Origin: NAT127 sp034717695
GTDB lineage: Bacteria; Pseudomonadota; Gammaproteobacteria; Pseudomonadales; Porticoccaceae
Direction: 5' to 3'
Length of the DNA: 64,000 nucleotides
Assembly: GCA_034717695.1 (NCBI GenBank)
Contig: JAYELS010000068.1
Coordinates: forward strand, 1 to 64,000
A program made the translations under genes and the position numbers. The notes under the pieces are model-generated. The model was not told the origin of the DNA, searched no databases, and saw nothing but the letters and a program-made list of their open reading frames with translations. Every line of letters starts with the position of its first letter. Positions within the stretch are counted from its first letter, which is position 1. Positions 42,481 to 50,697 of this stretch are shown here, in pieces.

Positions 42481-43624
42481 CGCTGCTCACCCCCGCTTCG
42501 GCAAAGGTGGCCATCTCCCTGTGCAGGGCGCAGGCCGCCACCAGCAGGGGCAGGGCGGCCGCGGCGCCGCTGCCCTCGCCGAGGCGCATCCCCAGGTTGA
42601 GCAGGGGCCGGGCGCGCAGGGCGTCCAGCAGGTGGCGATGGCCCGGTTCGGTGGAGTGGTGGGCAAACAGCAGCCAGTCCCGCACCCCGGGGTTGAGGCG
42701 GCAGGCGAGCAGCGCCGCCGCCGTGCAGATATAGCCGTCCACCAGGCTTGGCACTCCCCGCTGGGCGGCGGCCACGTAGGCACCGGTGAGGGCGGCGATC
42801 TCCAGCCCCCCGAGGCGGCGCAGGGTTTCCAGGGGCGTGGTGCACTTGCCCCGGTGCCGTTCGAGGGCCCGGGCCACCGCCGCCCGCTTGCGGGCAAGGC
42901 CCGCCAGGTCGACGCCGGTGCCGGTGCCCAGGGTGTCGTCCACCGCCAGGTCGAGCAGGGCGCAGGCGAGGGCCGCCGTGGTGGCGGTGTTGCCGATCCC
43001 CATCTCGCCGCCGATGAACAGCTGGGGCCTGTCACCGGCGAGGATCTCCGCCGCCCCGGCGTCGAGGGCGGCGGCCAGCAGGGCGGGGCTCATGGCCGCT
43101 CCCGTGCGGATATTGGCGCTGCCCGGGGCCAGTTGCAGATCCGTGACGGCGGGGTGGCCGCTGATGTCCGGGGGCAGGGGCCGGGCGGTGCCCAGATTAA
43201 CCACCCGGAAATCTGCCCCCTGGTGCCGCGCCAGCACCGAGATGGCGGCGCCGCCCCGGGCGAAGTTGCCGATCATCTCCGCCGTCACCGCCTGGGGAAA
43301 GGCCGACACCCCGTCCGCCCCTATGCCGTGGTCGGCGGCGAACACCCGCACCCGGCAGTGATCGAGGGTCGGCAGTGGCGTACCCTGCCAACCGGCAAAG
43401 GCTATGGCGATATCTTCCAGCCTTCCCAGGGAGCCGGGGGGTTTGGTCAGTTGGGTTTGGCGTTGGCGGGCGGATTCTCTGGCGGCCTGTGAGATGGGTG
43501 CCGCCGGCAAGTTCAGCCAGGTTGGGGAGAGGTCTGACGTACCCAATGCACTCGCGTTGCTCGCGGGGCAGGCTCTCTGACGTCTGAAGTCGGACGCAAA
43601 AGCGGTAGTGCTGTTCTGGATCAC
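42473..43624 (-). CDS. cobT: Nicotinate-nucleotide:dimethylbenzimidazole phosphoribosyltransferase
   Basis: 383 aa. Makes alpha-ribazole phosphate from BluB's product. QLTKPPGSLGRLE, ADHGI, GEMGIGNTATTAALA and the catalytic Glu in GMRLGEGSGAA are present. The protein is about 30 residues longer at the N-terminus than usual: codons about 10-35 are encoded by a repeat element (43521-43597), and the only ATG in frame is inside or beyond it. No alternative start with a ribosome site is visible nearer to the conserved core, so the extension is probably translated. Confidence 0.93.
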   Translation of the reverse strand: MIQNSTTAFASDFRRQRACPASNASALGTSDLSPTWLNLPAAPISQAARESARQRQTQLTKPPGSLGRLEDIAIAFAGWQGTPLPTLDHCRVRVFAADHGIGADGVSAFPQAVTAEMIGNFARGGAAISVLARHQGADFRVVNLGTARPLPPDISGHPAVTDLQLAPGSANIRTGAAMSPALLAAALDAGAAEILAGDRPQLFIGGEMGIGNTATTAALACALLDLAVDDTLGTGTGVDLAGLARKRAAVARALERHRGKCTTPLETLRRLGGLEIAALTGAYVAAAQRGVPSLVDGYICTAAALLACRLNPGVRDWLLFAHHSTEPGHRHLLDALRARPLLNLGMRLGEGSGAAAALPLLVAACALHREMATFAEAGVSSGD

Positions 43625-43705
43625 GATAAATTCCCGATGTCAGTAGGTCCGCCATGGTGCGGATCGGCCACCCAAAAAAGCGTCAGACGTCGGACGTCCG
43701 ACCCA
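43521..43705. repeat. Heptamer-based inverted-repeat element between cobU and cobT
   Basis: The left part (43521-43597) carries GGTCTGACGT, a 37-base insert, then TGACGTCTGAAGTCGGACGC; the right part (43680-43703) is GCGTCAGACGTCGGACGTCC plus GACC. The arms are imperfect inverted copies built from TGACGTC/GGACGTC-like heptamers, about 80 bases apart. GTTGGGGA-AGGTCTGACGT also begins the element at 55886-56039, so these are two members of one family. The element encodes part of the CobT N-terminus and the last six residues plus stop of CobU. Confidence 0.75.
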
Positions 43706-44240
43706 AGTCTTTCAACTCAAGCCCCAAACCCGCCACCACCAGGGTGACCCGCCGGGCCACCTGGGCCAGCTGCTGGTGGAGCCAGCCGCTCTCGTCGACA
43801 AACTGGCGGGTCAGCTCCCCGAGGGGCACGATGCCGGTGCCCACCTCGTTGCTTACCAGGATCACCCGGCCGGGGAGCTGGCCGACGGTCCTGAGCAGGG
43901 CGTCCCGCTCGGCGGGCCAGCGTTGGTTGTGCAGGCAGTTGCTGAGCCACAGGGTCAGGCAGTCCACCACCAGGCAGCGGTCGGGGCGCGCCAGGGTGTC
44001 GAGGGTGTCGGCGAGGTCAAGGGGGGATTCCACCGTCTGCCACTCGGGACCGCGCCGCGCCCGGTGGTGGCTGATGCGGGCCGCCATCTCGTCATCCCCG
44101 GCGCTGGCGGTGGCGATGTAGATAAGCCGATGCCCGCTCTCCCGAGCCCGGGCCTCGGCGAGCCGACTCTTGCCGGAGCGCGCGCCGCCGAGGATCAGCT
44201 CGACGCCGGGATGGGGGTGGTCGGTAGTGGTCCTGTTCAT
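43683..44240 (-). CDS. cobU: Adenosylcobinamide kinase / guanylyltransferase
   Basis: 185-aa bifunctional enzyme (CobU/CobP) that phosphorylates adenosylcobinamide and adds GMP. P-loop GGARSGKSRLAEA, VDCLTLWLSN and LVSNEVGTGIVP are conserved. The start at 44240 has a GAGA site; a longer frame overlaps cbiZ. The last residues GRTSDV and the stop codon come from the repeat element at 43680-43703. Confidence 0.93.
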   Translation of the reverse strand: MNRTTTDHPHPGVELILGGARSGKSRLAEARARESGHRLIYIATASAGDDEMAARISHHRARRGPEWQTVESPLDLADTLDTLARPDRCLVVDCLTLWLSNCLHNQRWPAERDALLRTVGQLPGRVILVSNEVGTGIVPLGELTRQFVDESGWLHQQLAQVARRVTLVVAGLGLELKDLGRTSDV

Positions 44241-44247
44241 GGTTGTC

Positions 44248-44973
44248 TCACGCCAGATGGTGGCTATCGAAGGGGCCGCGCTGACGGATCGAGTCGCCAA
44301 TGGCCGCGAGGGTCAGGCGAGCCAACTGCTCGCCAAATAGTGTGTGCTTGCCGGCGTGGTGAACCGTCCCCGGGCCGGCGCCGCCGAACACCGCGATGGC
44401 GTCGGTGCCGGTGCCGGTGGCAACCCCGCCGGACAGGGGGCTGCGGACATCCAGATCCTGGAGCGCGGCGGCCTTGGCTTCGGTGGCTGTCAGTACCATC
44501 TCCACCATCACCGCCGGGTCGAGTCGCGCACCGCACAGCACCGCCAGGTTGATGGTGCCGGGGGCCGGCAAGCCCTCGCCCAGGTGCCGGTATTCGGCGC
44601 GGTCACCGGCGCGCCGTGCATTGCCGAGACCGGTGGTGGCGAGCACCGCCAGGTCCACCCCGCAGAGGGTGGCGCGGCGCACCCGCAGGGACTTCATGGA
44701 GGCAGCGGTGAGCATCGCCAGGGTGGGTTCGCGCCAGCCCCGGGCCTCGCACAGCCGCGCCACCGTCCGGGCCGGGGTTTCGGTGATGGGCTCGCCGCTC
44801 ACCCGCAGGTTCAGCCAGCGGCCCACCTCGGCAAGGCCGCCGCCCACCACTGCCGAGCTCAGGGCCAGGCGGGGGGCATCGAAGCGCAGGGTTGTCCATT
44901 CCATACAGTGCTGGAGCACAGCTCCGGGTATCAGCGGGAGGGTTGGGTCGACGGGGAGGGCGCTGGCGATCAT
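44248..44973 (-). CDS. cbiZ: Adenosylcobinamide amidohydrolase
   Basis: 241 aa. CbiZ cleaves the aminopropanol from adenosylcobinamide (and acts on pseudocobalamin) to give cobyric acid for rebuilding with dimethylbenzimidazole. Family landmarks LSSAVVGGG, GLGNARRAGD, GTINLAVL and SGGVATGTGTDA are present. The ATG overlaps the cbiA stop (ATGA). Its presence points to salvage and remodelling of foreign corrinoids, in line with btuB and btuF in the operon. Confidence 0.9.
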   Translation of the reverse strand: MIASALPVDPTLPLIPGAVLQHCMEWTTLRFDAPRLALSSAVVGGGLAEVGRWLNLRVSGEPITETPARTVARLCEARGWREPTLAMLTAASMKSLRVRRATLCGVDLAVLATTGLGNARRAGDRAEYRHLGEGLPAPGTINLAVLCGARLDPAVMVEMVLTATEAKAAALQDLDVRSPLSGGVATGTGTDAIAVFGGAGPGTVHHAGKHTLFGEQLARLTLAAIGDSIRQRGPFDSHHLA

Positions 44974-46274
44974 CGCGCTGTCCCCCTGAACAGGGCGGCC
45001 GCCGCCCCGGGGTTGGAGGGCAGGTACCAGTGGATGTAGGAGGCGGTCAGGGCGCCGGCCCGAAACAGCCCCTCCCCCTCGCCGCCGCCGGGATACCGGG
45101 TTGCCATGCACTCAAAGGGCGGCGGCGCCACGAAGGTCGAATAGTGGAAGGCATGGCCCCGCAGCTGGCCCGCGGCGAACCGTGCAGCCTGCAGGCCGAG
45201 CCCCCCCAGGCGCTCCCCCATGGCGGCGTCGGCGGGGATCAACCCGGCCAGGGCGCGCCGATGGCCGTCGGCCCGGGCCAGGGATTCCAGCAGGTACAGC
45301 ATGCCGCCGCATTCGGCGACAATGGGCTTGCCGGCCCGGTGGTGGCGGCGGATGGCGGCGAGCAGGGTGCCGTTGTCCGCCAGGCTGTCGAGATGCAGCT
45401 CCGGGTAACCCCCCGGCAGGTAGAGGCTGTCGGCGTCGGGCAGCCGGTGGTCCCGCAGGGGGGAGAAATAGTTCAGGCGGGCGCCCATGGCCACCAGCAG
45501 GTCGAGGTTGGCCTGATAGACGAAGCTGAAGGCCTCGTCCCGTGCCACGGCGACGCGCAGACCCGCCAGCAGCGGTGGCGGAGGGGACAGCGCCGGTGCG
45601 GTAAATCCCACCGCCGCGGGCAGGTCCGCCAGGGGGCTTTGGGCAATCAGGCTCGCCGCCCCGTCGAGGCGGGTATCCAGATCGGCGATGGCATCCGGCT
45701 GGTGCAAGCCGAGGTGCCGTTCCGGGAGGGCGATGGCGGCGCTGCTGGATAGTCCGCCGAGCCACGGCAGGTCGGCGGGCAGGCTTTCCCTTAGCATCTC
45801 ACCGTGGCGCTCACTCGCCACCCGGTTGGCGATCACGCCACTCACCCGCAGGTCGGGGCGGTAGCGTGCCAGGCCCTGTGCCACGGCCCCGAAGGTCTGG
45901 GCCATGGCGCCGGCGTCGATGACCAGGGCCACCGGCAGGCCGAAGCGCACCGCAAGGCTGGCACTTGACGGCGTACCGTCGTAGAGCCCCATCACCCCTT
46001 CCACCAGGATCAGGTCCGCCTCGCCGGCGGCCTCGAACAGCAGTTGCTGGCACCGGGCGTCGCCCACCATCCACAGATCGAGGGGGTGCACGGGCTCGCC
46101 GGACGCCCGCCGGTGGATCATCGGGTCGAGGAAATCCGGCCCGGTCTTGAGTACCCGCACCCGGCGCCCCTGGCGGCGGTGGTGGCGGGCGAGGGCTGCC
46201 ACCACCGTGGTCTTGCCCTGGCCGGACGCGGGGGCGCTGACCAGCAACGCCGGGCAGTACCGGGTCTCAGCCAT
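44970..46274 (-). CDS. cbiA: Cobyrinate a,c-diamide synthase
   Basis: 434 aa (CbiA/CobB). ATP-dependent amidation of corrin carboxylates a and c using glutamine. N-terminal P-loop SAPASGQGKTTVVAALA and VLKTGPDFLDPMIH; C-terminal GATase with Cys in CGGMLYLLE and His in HYSTF. The start at 46274 overlaps the membrane-protein stop by 8 bases; the 37-residue upstream extension is out of place. It normally belongs to de novo synthesis, yet no corrin-ring genes are in this window. Confidence 0.93.
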   Translation of the reverse strand: MAETRYCPALLVSAPASGQGKTTVVAALARHHRRQGRRVRVLKTGPDFLDPMIHRRASGEPVHPLDLWMVGDARCQQLLFEAAGEADLILVEGVMGLYDGTPSSASLAVRFGLPVALVIDAGAMAQTFGAVAQGLARYRPDLRVSGVIANRVASERHGEMLRESLPADLPWLGGLSSSAAIALPERHLGLHQPDAIADLDTRLDGAASLIAQSPLADLPAAVGFTAPALSPPPPLLAGLRVAVARDEAFSFVYQANLDLLVAMGARLNYFSPLRDHRLPDADSLYLPGGYPELHLDSLADNGTLLAAIRRHHRAGKPIVAECGGMLYLLESLARADGHRRALAGLIPADAAMGERLGGLGLQAARFAAGQLRGHAFHYSTFVAPPPFECMATRYPGGGEGEGLFRAGALTASYIHWYLPSNPGAAAALFRGTAR

Positions 46275-46860
46275 GAGTCCTGACCCCGTGGCGGAGACCG
46301 GGGCCGAGGGTGCGGTACAGTACCAATCCGAGGGCGATGTAGCCGAGGCCGTAACCGGCGTAGTGGGGCAGATAGCGGGCGACACCGGCGAGGTAGTCGG
46401 CGATACCGGGTGTGGTCACATAGCCAGAGAACAGGTAAAAGCTGCCGTTGGAGATCACGAACGCCGTCAGCACAGCGAGGGTCGCCAGGCTTCCAAGGCG
46501 CAGCCAGCCGGCGCCCTGGGCAAGGTCGAGGTGCGCGCCGGTGCGCCCGGCCCACCACAGGGCGAAGTAGGTGGGCAGCAGAAAGCCGTAGGCCGGGGTC
46601 ACGCAAAAAGCGCTCACACCCTTTTCGGTGATGGCCCAGTAATCAATGGCGCCGGCCAGGGCGCAGAGGAAGGGAAAAGCCAAGGTCCCGGGCTGGCCGC
46701 GGAGCAGCAGGCCGGCGAAGAAGAACGCGGCGAGGGACGCATCCGGCAGACGCAGCGCCGAGCCGAAGTGGTCCATGCGGGTTGCCAGCATCAGCAGCAC
46801 CGGGACGGCGAGGGGGAGCCAGGTGGCCCCGGGAGCGTGGGTGTCGGGCGTGGAATTCAT
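46267..46860 (-). CDS. Unrecognised membrane protein in the cobalamin operon
   Basis: 197 aa with about six hydrophobic helices and short loops (AFFFAGLLLRG, AFPFLCALAGAIDYWAITEKGV, VTPAYGFLLPTYFALWWAGR, ATLAVLTAFVISNGSFYLFSGYV). The start has AGGAA 6 bases upstream and overlaps the cobQ stop (ATGA). The size and helix count would suit an ECF-type S-component or a small permease for cobalt or corrinoid, but I see no family motif. No EcfA/EcfT genes adjoin. Located between cobQ and cbiA. Confidence 0.8.
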   Translation of the reverse strand: MNSTPDTHAPGATWLPLAVPVLLMLATRMDHFGSALRLPDASLAAFFFAGLLLRGQPGTLAFPFLCALAGAIDYWAITEKGVSAFCVTPAYGFLLPTYFALWWAGRTGAHLDLAQGAGWLRLGSLATLAVLTAFVISNGSFYLFSGYVTTPGIADYLAGVARYLPHYAGYGLGYIALGLVLYRTLGPGLRHGVRTHG

Positions 46861-48404
46861 GGTCCGTTCCTGAAATCGATGGATGTTTTGGTGGCGACGG
46901 ATGGTGGTTCGGGGGAGGCGGCCAGGACCGCCAGGGTGGGGAAGAGCCGGTCGAGGTCGAGGTGCTGTTCCACCGCATCCGCCAGGCGGTCGATCTGCTG
47001 TGCCCGCAGCGCCGGGTAGTCGAACGGGGGTGCGGCCGCGAGCCCCGCCCAGCTGAGCAGGGCCCCGGCCGCTTCGGGCCGGTCGAACAGGCCGTGGAGG
47101 TAGGTGCCCAGCACCTGGCCGTCGGCGCTGTGGGCGCCATCCGGCCCCTGGGGCAGCCGCGCGACGGGCCGTTCGAGCCCCGGCCCCGCGCTGATGCCGC
47201 AGTGGATCTCGTAGCCCGCCACCGGAATGTCGCCGTCGCCGAGTCCGACGAGGACGCCTTCCACCCGGCGCAACTGCTTCTCCGGGTACAGGCGGGTGCG
47301 GATGGCCAGGAGCCCCAGCCCCGGGCTCTCCCCGGGCTCGCCCTCGATACCGTCGGGATCGGCCAGGGTCTCGCCGAGCATCTGGAAGCCGCCGCAAATC
47401 CCCAGCACCTTGCCCCCGTAGCGCAGGTGGCGCAGCAGATCCCGATCCCAGCCGTTGCCCCGCAGTGCCGCCAGATCGCCCCGCACGTTCTTGCTGCCGG
47501 GGAGGATGACGAGGTCCGCCCCCGGCAGGGGCTCGCCGGCGCGGACGAAGCGCAGATCCACCGCCGGGTTCAGGCGCAGGGCGTCGAAGTCCGTGTGGTT
47601 GCTGGTACGGGGCAGGACCGGCACCGCCACCCTCAGCAGCGGGCCATCCCCTGTCACCTGGCTGGCGTCGATGGCGTCCTCCGCCTCCAGGTGAAAGCCC
47701 TGGAGGTAGGGCAGCACGCCGATGACCGGCTTGCCGGTGCGCTGTTCAAGCCAGCGAAGGCCCGGCTCGAGCAGGCTGGTATCGCCGCGAAAGCGGTTGA
47801 TGACAAAGCCTGCCACCCGCCCCTGCTCGCTGGGGGAGAGCAGCTCGAGGGTACCCACCAGATGGGCGAACACCCCGCCCCGATCGATATCGGCAATGAG
47901 GATCACCGGGCAATCCACCGCCTCGGCAAAGCCCATATTGGCGATGTCCCCCTCCCGCAGGTTGATTTCGGCGGGGCTGCCGGCGCCCTCCACGATCACC
48001 GCCTGGTACTGGCTCGCCAGGCGCGCGAAGGAGTCCAGCACCGCCGCCCGGGCCACGGTCTTGTAGGCGTGGTAGTCCCGGGCATCCATGTTGGCGAGGG
48101 CCTTGCCCTGGATGATCACCTGGGCGCCGGTGTCGCTGGCGGGCTTCAACAGCACCGGGTTCATGTCCCGGTGGGGGGCGATACCCGCGGCCTCCGCCTG
48201 CACCGCCTGGGCGCGGCCGATCTCGCCGCCGTCGGCGGTGACGGCGCTGTTCAGGGCCATGTTCTGGGGCTTGAAGGGCGCCACGGCGATGCCGCGCCGC
48301 GCCAGCACCCGGCACAGGCCCGCCACCAGCACGCTCTTGCCGGCGTCGGAGGTGGTGCCCTGCACCATCAGGGTGAGGGCGGTTGTCGTCCGGTTGTCGC
48401 TCAT
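46857..48404 (-). CDS. cobQ: Cobyric acid synthase
   Basis: 515 aa (CobQ/CbiP). Amidates four corrin side chains (b, d, e, g). N-terminal MVQGTTSDAGKSVLVAGLCR and PFKPQNMALNS, ADIDRGGVFA, then a GATase with Cys in LGICGGFQMLG and LHGLFD near the end. The start at 48404 has a GAGGAG site. 17 bases after btuB. Full length. Confidence 0.94.
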   Translation of the reverse strand: MSDNRTTTALTLMVQGTTSDAGKSVLVAGLCRVLARRGIAVAPFKPQNMALNSAVTADGGEIGRAQAVQAEAAGIAPHRDMNPVLLKPASDTGAQVIIQGKALANMDARDYHAYKTVARAAVLDSFARLASQYQAVIVEGAGSPAEINLREGDIANMGFAEAVDCPVILIADIDRGGVFAHLVGTLELLSPSEQGRVAGFVINRFRGDTSLLEPGLRWLEQRTGKPVIGVLPYLQGFHLEAEDAIDASQVTGDGPLLRVAVPVLPRTSNHTDFDALRLNPAVDLRFVRAGEPLPGADLVILPGSKNVRGDLAALRGNGWDRDLLRHLRYGGKVLGICGGFQMLGETLADPDGIEGEPGESPGLGLLAIRTRLYPEKQLRRVEGVLVGLGDGDIPVAGYEIHCGISAGPGLERPVARLPQGPDGAHSADGQVLGTYLHGLFDRPEAAGALLSWAGLAAAPPFDYPALRAQQIDRLADAVEQHLDLDRLFPTLAVLAASPEPPSVATKTSIDFRNGP

Positions 48405-48421
48405 TTCCGTGCTCCTCGCCG

Positions 48422-50278
48422 TCAAAGGCGGTAGGTGAAACCCAGCTGCCAGGCGCGGCCATCCTGGTTGTAGCCGTTGTTGAGCCGGTAACCCTTGTCG
48501 AACAGGTTGTCGAGGCGCAGGTTGGCGTCCAGGGATTGGCTGATGCGGTAGCCGAGGTTGAGGGCCACGGTGGTGTAGCCCCCCAGCCACTGGCTGTTGC
48601 GGGTGTTGGTGTAGCGCCGGTCCTGGCCCTTGACCGCGAGACCCAGGTGGAGATCGCCAAAGGCGCGGCTGGCGCCGAGGTTGAGATTGCTCCGGGTGCG
48701 CTTCACCAGCAGGTTGTCGGTGGCCGCATCCCGGGGCTCCAGGTAGGTGTAGCCGGCGTCGATGGTCCAGCCAGCCAACTCGGCGCCGACAATCAGCTCG
48801 GCACCGGTAATCTCCGCGGCGCTGACGTTGTAGGGGCGCCACACGAAATCGGCGCCGGGGGCCCATTCGATCAGGTTGTCCACGTCGTTCTCGAAGTAGG
48901 CGAGGGCCCAGTGCCAGCGGTCGTAGTGGCCCCGGAGGCTGATCTCGCGGTTCTCGGATTGCTCCGCCGCCAGGTGGGGATTGCCGGCGCTGTAGGGGCC
49001 CGCCGGCCAGTAGAGGTCGTTGAAGGTGGGCGCCTTGAAGCCCTCCGCCCAGGTGGCCACCAGGCGGTGGTGGTCGTCGAGGTGCACGCCAACGGAGACA
49101 TTGCCCACGCTGTGGCGGCCAAAGGCCTCGTTGTCCTCTTCCCTGAGGCCCAGCACCAGATCCAGTACCGACCAACTGCCCTGGTACTGGACAAAGGCGG
49201 CGCGGTTATCCCGGGTCGCCACCGGCTTGCCGGCGCCGTCCATGTACAGGCTGCTGGCGTTGACCTCGTCCTCGTAGTAGTCGTACCCGGCGGTGAGGAT
49301 CTGGCCCTCCGCCAGGGTGACATCGTTCTGCCAGAAGAGCTGCTCCCGGGTGGTGCGGAAGTGGCCGGTGTTGGCGCCGCTGGCGGCGTCGTAGTTGTCG
49401 CTGTCGTCCGTGGCGCGGCCCAGGGACAGTTGGCTCTCCCACCACTCCGTCACCGGCAGGCGGCCCCGCAGGTTGATGTTCTGCAGGCGCGAGTCGCTGT
49501 AGGGTCGTGTCCTCGGGGCAAAGGCGCTGTCGTACTCGTTGCGGTTGTTGCTCTCCAAGACGCGCACGGCGACGTCGGCGCCGTTGGCGAAGCCGTAGCC
49601 GAGGCTGGCGTTCAGGGACTTGTTGCGGTAGCCATCCCGATCGCGGTTGAAGCCGCTGTCCACCACCAGGTTGTCGATGCCGTCGGTCTCCAGATAGCCG
49701 CCGTGGAGGCCCCAGCGCCAACCTCCAGCGCCGCCACTGGTGCCTGCCGCCACCTTGTGGAGGCTGTTGCTACCGGTGGCGCTGGTGACGTAGCTGCCGG
49801 GATTGGTGGCCCCATCCCGGGTGAATACCTGGATGACGCCGCCGATGGCCTCGCTGCCGTACAGGGCGGAATGGGCGCCCCGCACCACCTCGATACGCTC
49901 GATCTGGTCGGGGTTGAGGAACTGGAAGTTGGTGGCGCCGAGGGTGGCGCTGCTCACCCGCTGGCCGTCCACCAGGAACAGGGTGTGGCCACTCGCGGTG
50001 CCCCGGGTGTAGAGGCTGGTGGCGGCGCCCGGTCCGCCACTTTGGCTGATGTCGAGGCTCGGGGTGTCCCGCAGGGCGTCGGCGAGGGTGAGGGGCTGGC
50101 GGGCGTCGAGTTGCTCCCGGGAGACGGTCGATACGGATGCCAGGGAATCCGCCAGCGCCACGGGGGTGCGGGTGGCGGTCACCACCACCAGCTCGTAATC
50201 GCTGGCGTGGCCGGGGGACGTGGTGCAAAGGGCGGCAATACCGAGGGCGATGCCCTGGTTCAGAAAGGATGGTTTCAC
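48422..50278 (-). CDS. btuB: TonB-dependent outer-membrane cobalamin receptor
   Basis: 618 aa. Signal peptide at about 1-25 (ending SPGHAS), TonB-box-like ELVVVTATRTPVA, plug domain (YTRGTASGHTLFLVDGQRV) and a 22-strand barrel ending in AWQLGFTYRL with the usual terminal aromatic-x-x/Leu pattern. It starts with GTG at 50278, with GAGGA 7 bases upstream; that site is inside the right arm of a hairpin (50286-50320). First gene of the cobalamin operon, behind the B12 riboswitch. Confidence 0.93.
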   Translation of the reverse strand: MKPSFLNQGIALGIAALCTTSPGHASDYELVVVTATRTPVALADSLASVSTVSREQLDARQPLTLADALRDTPSLDISQSGGPGAATSLYTRGTASGHTLFLVDGQRVSSATLGATNFQFLNPDQIERIEVVRGAHSALYGSEAIGGVIQVFTRDGATNPGSYVTSATGSNSLHKVAAGTSGGAGGWRWGLHGGYLETDGIDNLVVDSGFNRDRDGYRNKSLNASLGYGFANGADVAVRVLESNNRNEYDSAFAPRTRPYSDSRLQNINLRGRLPVTEWWESQLSLGRATDDSDNYDAASGANTGHFRTTREQLFWQNDVTLAEGQILTAGYDYYEDEVNASSLYMDGAGKPVATRDNRAAFVQYQGSWSVLDLVLGLREEDNEAFGRHSVGNVSVGVHLDDHHRLVATWAEGFKAPTFNDLYWPAGPYSAGNPHLAAEQSENREISLRGHYDRWHWALAYFENDVDNLIEWAPGADFVWRPYNVSAAEITGAELIVGAELAGWTIDAGYTYLEPRDAATDNLLVKRTRSNLNLGASRAFGDLHLGLAVKGQDRRYTNTRNSQWLGGYTTVALNLGYRISQSLDANLRLDNLFDKGYRLNNGYNQDGRAWQLGFTYRL

Positions 50279-50285
50279 GGTAAGT

Positions 50286-50320
50286 CCTCAATCGAATTTA
50301 AAAAAACACAAGGATTGAGG
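50286..50320 (-). promoter_or_regulatory. Hairpin that can sequester the btuB ribosome site
   Basis: On the transcript CCUCAAUC (50320-50313) pairs perfectly with GAUUGAGG (50293-50286) over a 19-base loop containing seven U. The GAGG of the right arm is the btuB Shine-Dalgarno, seven bases before the GTG. This is the probable expression platform of the riboswitch. Confidence 0.6.
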
Positions 50321-50408
50321 GAGGGGTATGAGTGGCAGACGCCGATACGGGACAGGCAGATAACCACCGACAAAGCCCTCCGCTTCATCGTTGCAGCTAC
50401 TGCACACC

Positions 50409-50431
50409 GTGATGACGGGATCCGTCATCAC
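50409..50431 (-). promoter_or_regulatory. 10-bp hairpin directly after the B12 box
   Basis: GTGATGACGG-ATC-CCGTCATCAC on the minus strand, a perfect 10-bp stem with a 3-base loop. No T-run follows, so it is not a terminator. It could be a riboswitch side stem or switch element. Confidence 0.55.
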
Positions 50432-50612
50432 CAGGCCGGTTTCGGGCTTGTGCCGGCGCGAAGCGCGAAGGCATTTACCGTTGCGGGGGCAGCGTTGGTC
50501 TTGTCGCGGGCGGCCACTTCGAAAAAGTTGCCCGGACGCACCACACTTCCCGTTTACCCTGTTCCAGACTCTCCCGGCGAAGGAGGGTCGAACAGGCACC
50601 TGATGCAGGGGG
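50431..50612 (-). ncRNA. Cobalamin (AdoCbl) riboswitch
   Basis: Minus-strand leader of btuB. Landmarks in order: AGGTGCC near 50601-50595 at the 5' end, a GGGAGAG/AACAGGG segment, the highly conserved core GCTGCCCCCGCAACGG (50494-50479), and the B12 box AAGCCCGAAACCGGCC (about 50450-50435). About 155 bases separate the box from the btuB start. It should repress the whole 16-gene operon when adenosylcobalamin is plentiful. Exact ends need a covariance model. Confidence 0.9.
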
Positions 50613-50697
50613 TGGATTGTATAGGGGCTGTTCAGCAAAGGTCAAACTGCCCCACGCCCGGGTTACACTCCATCAAAATTCCACAGGCGGAACCCCC

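Noticed and set aside
43576..43597. Neisserial DNA uptake sequence (GTCTGAA in the cobT repeat)
   Set aside because: Only part of the core matches, the rest of the genus context is wrong, and the heptamer pattern explains the match better.
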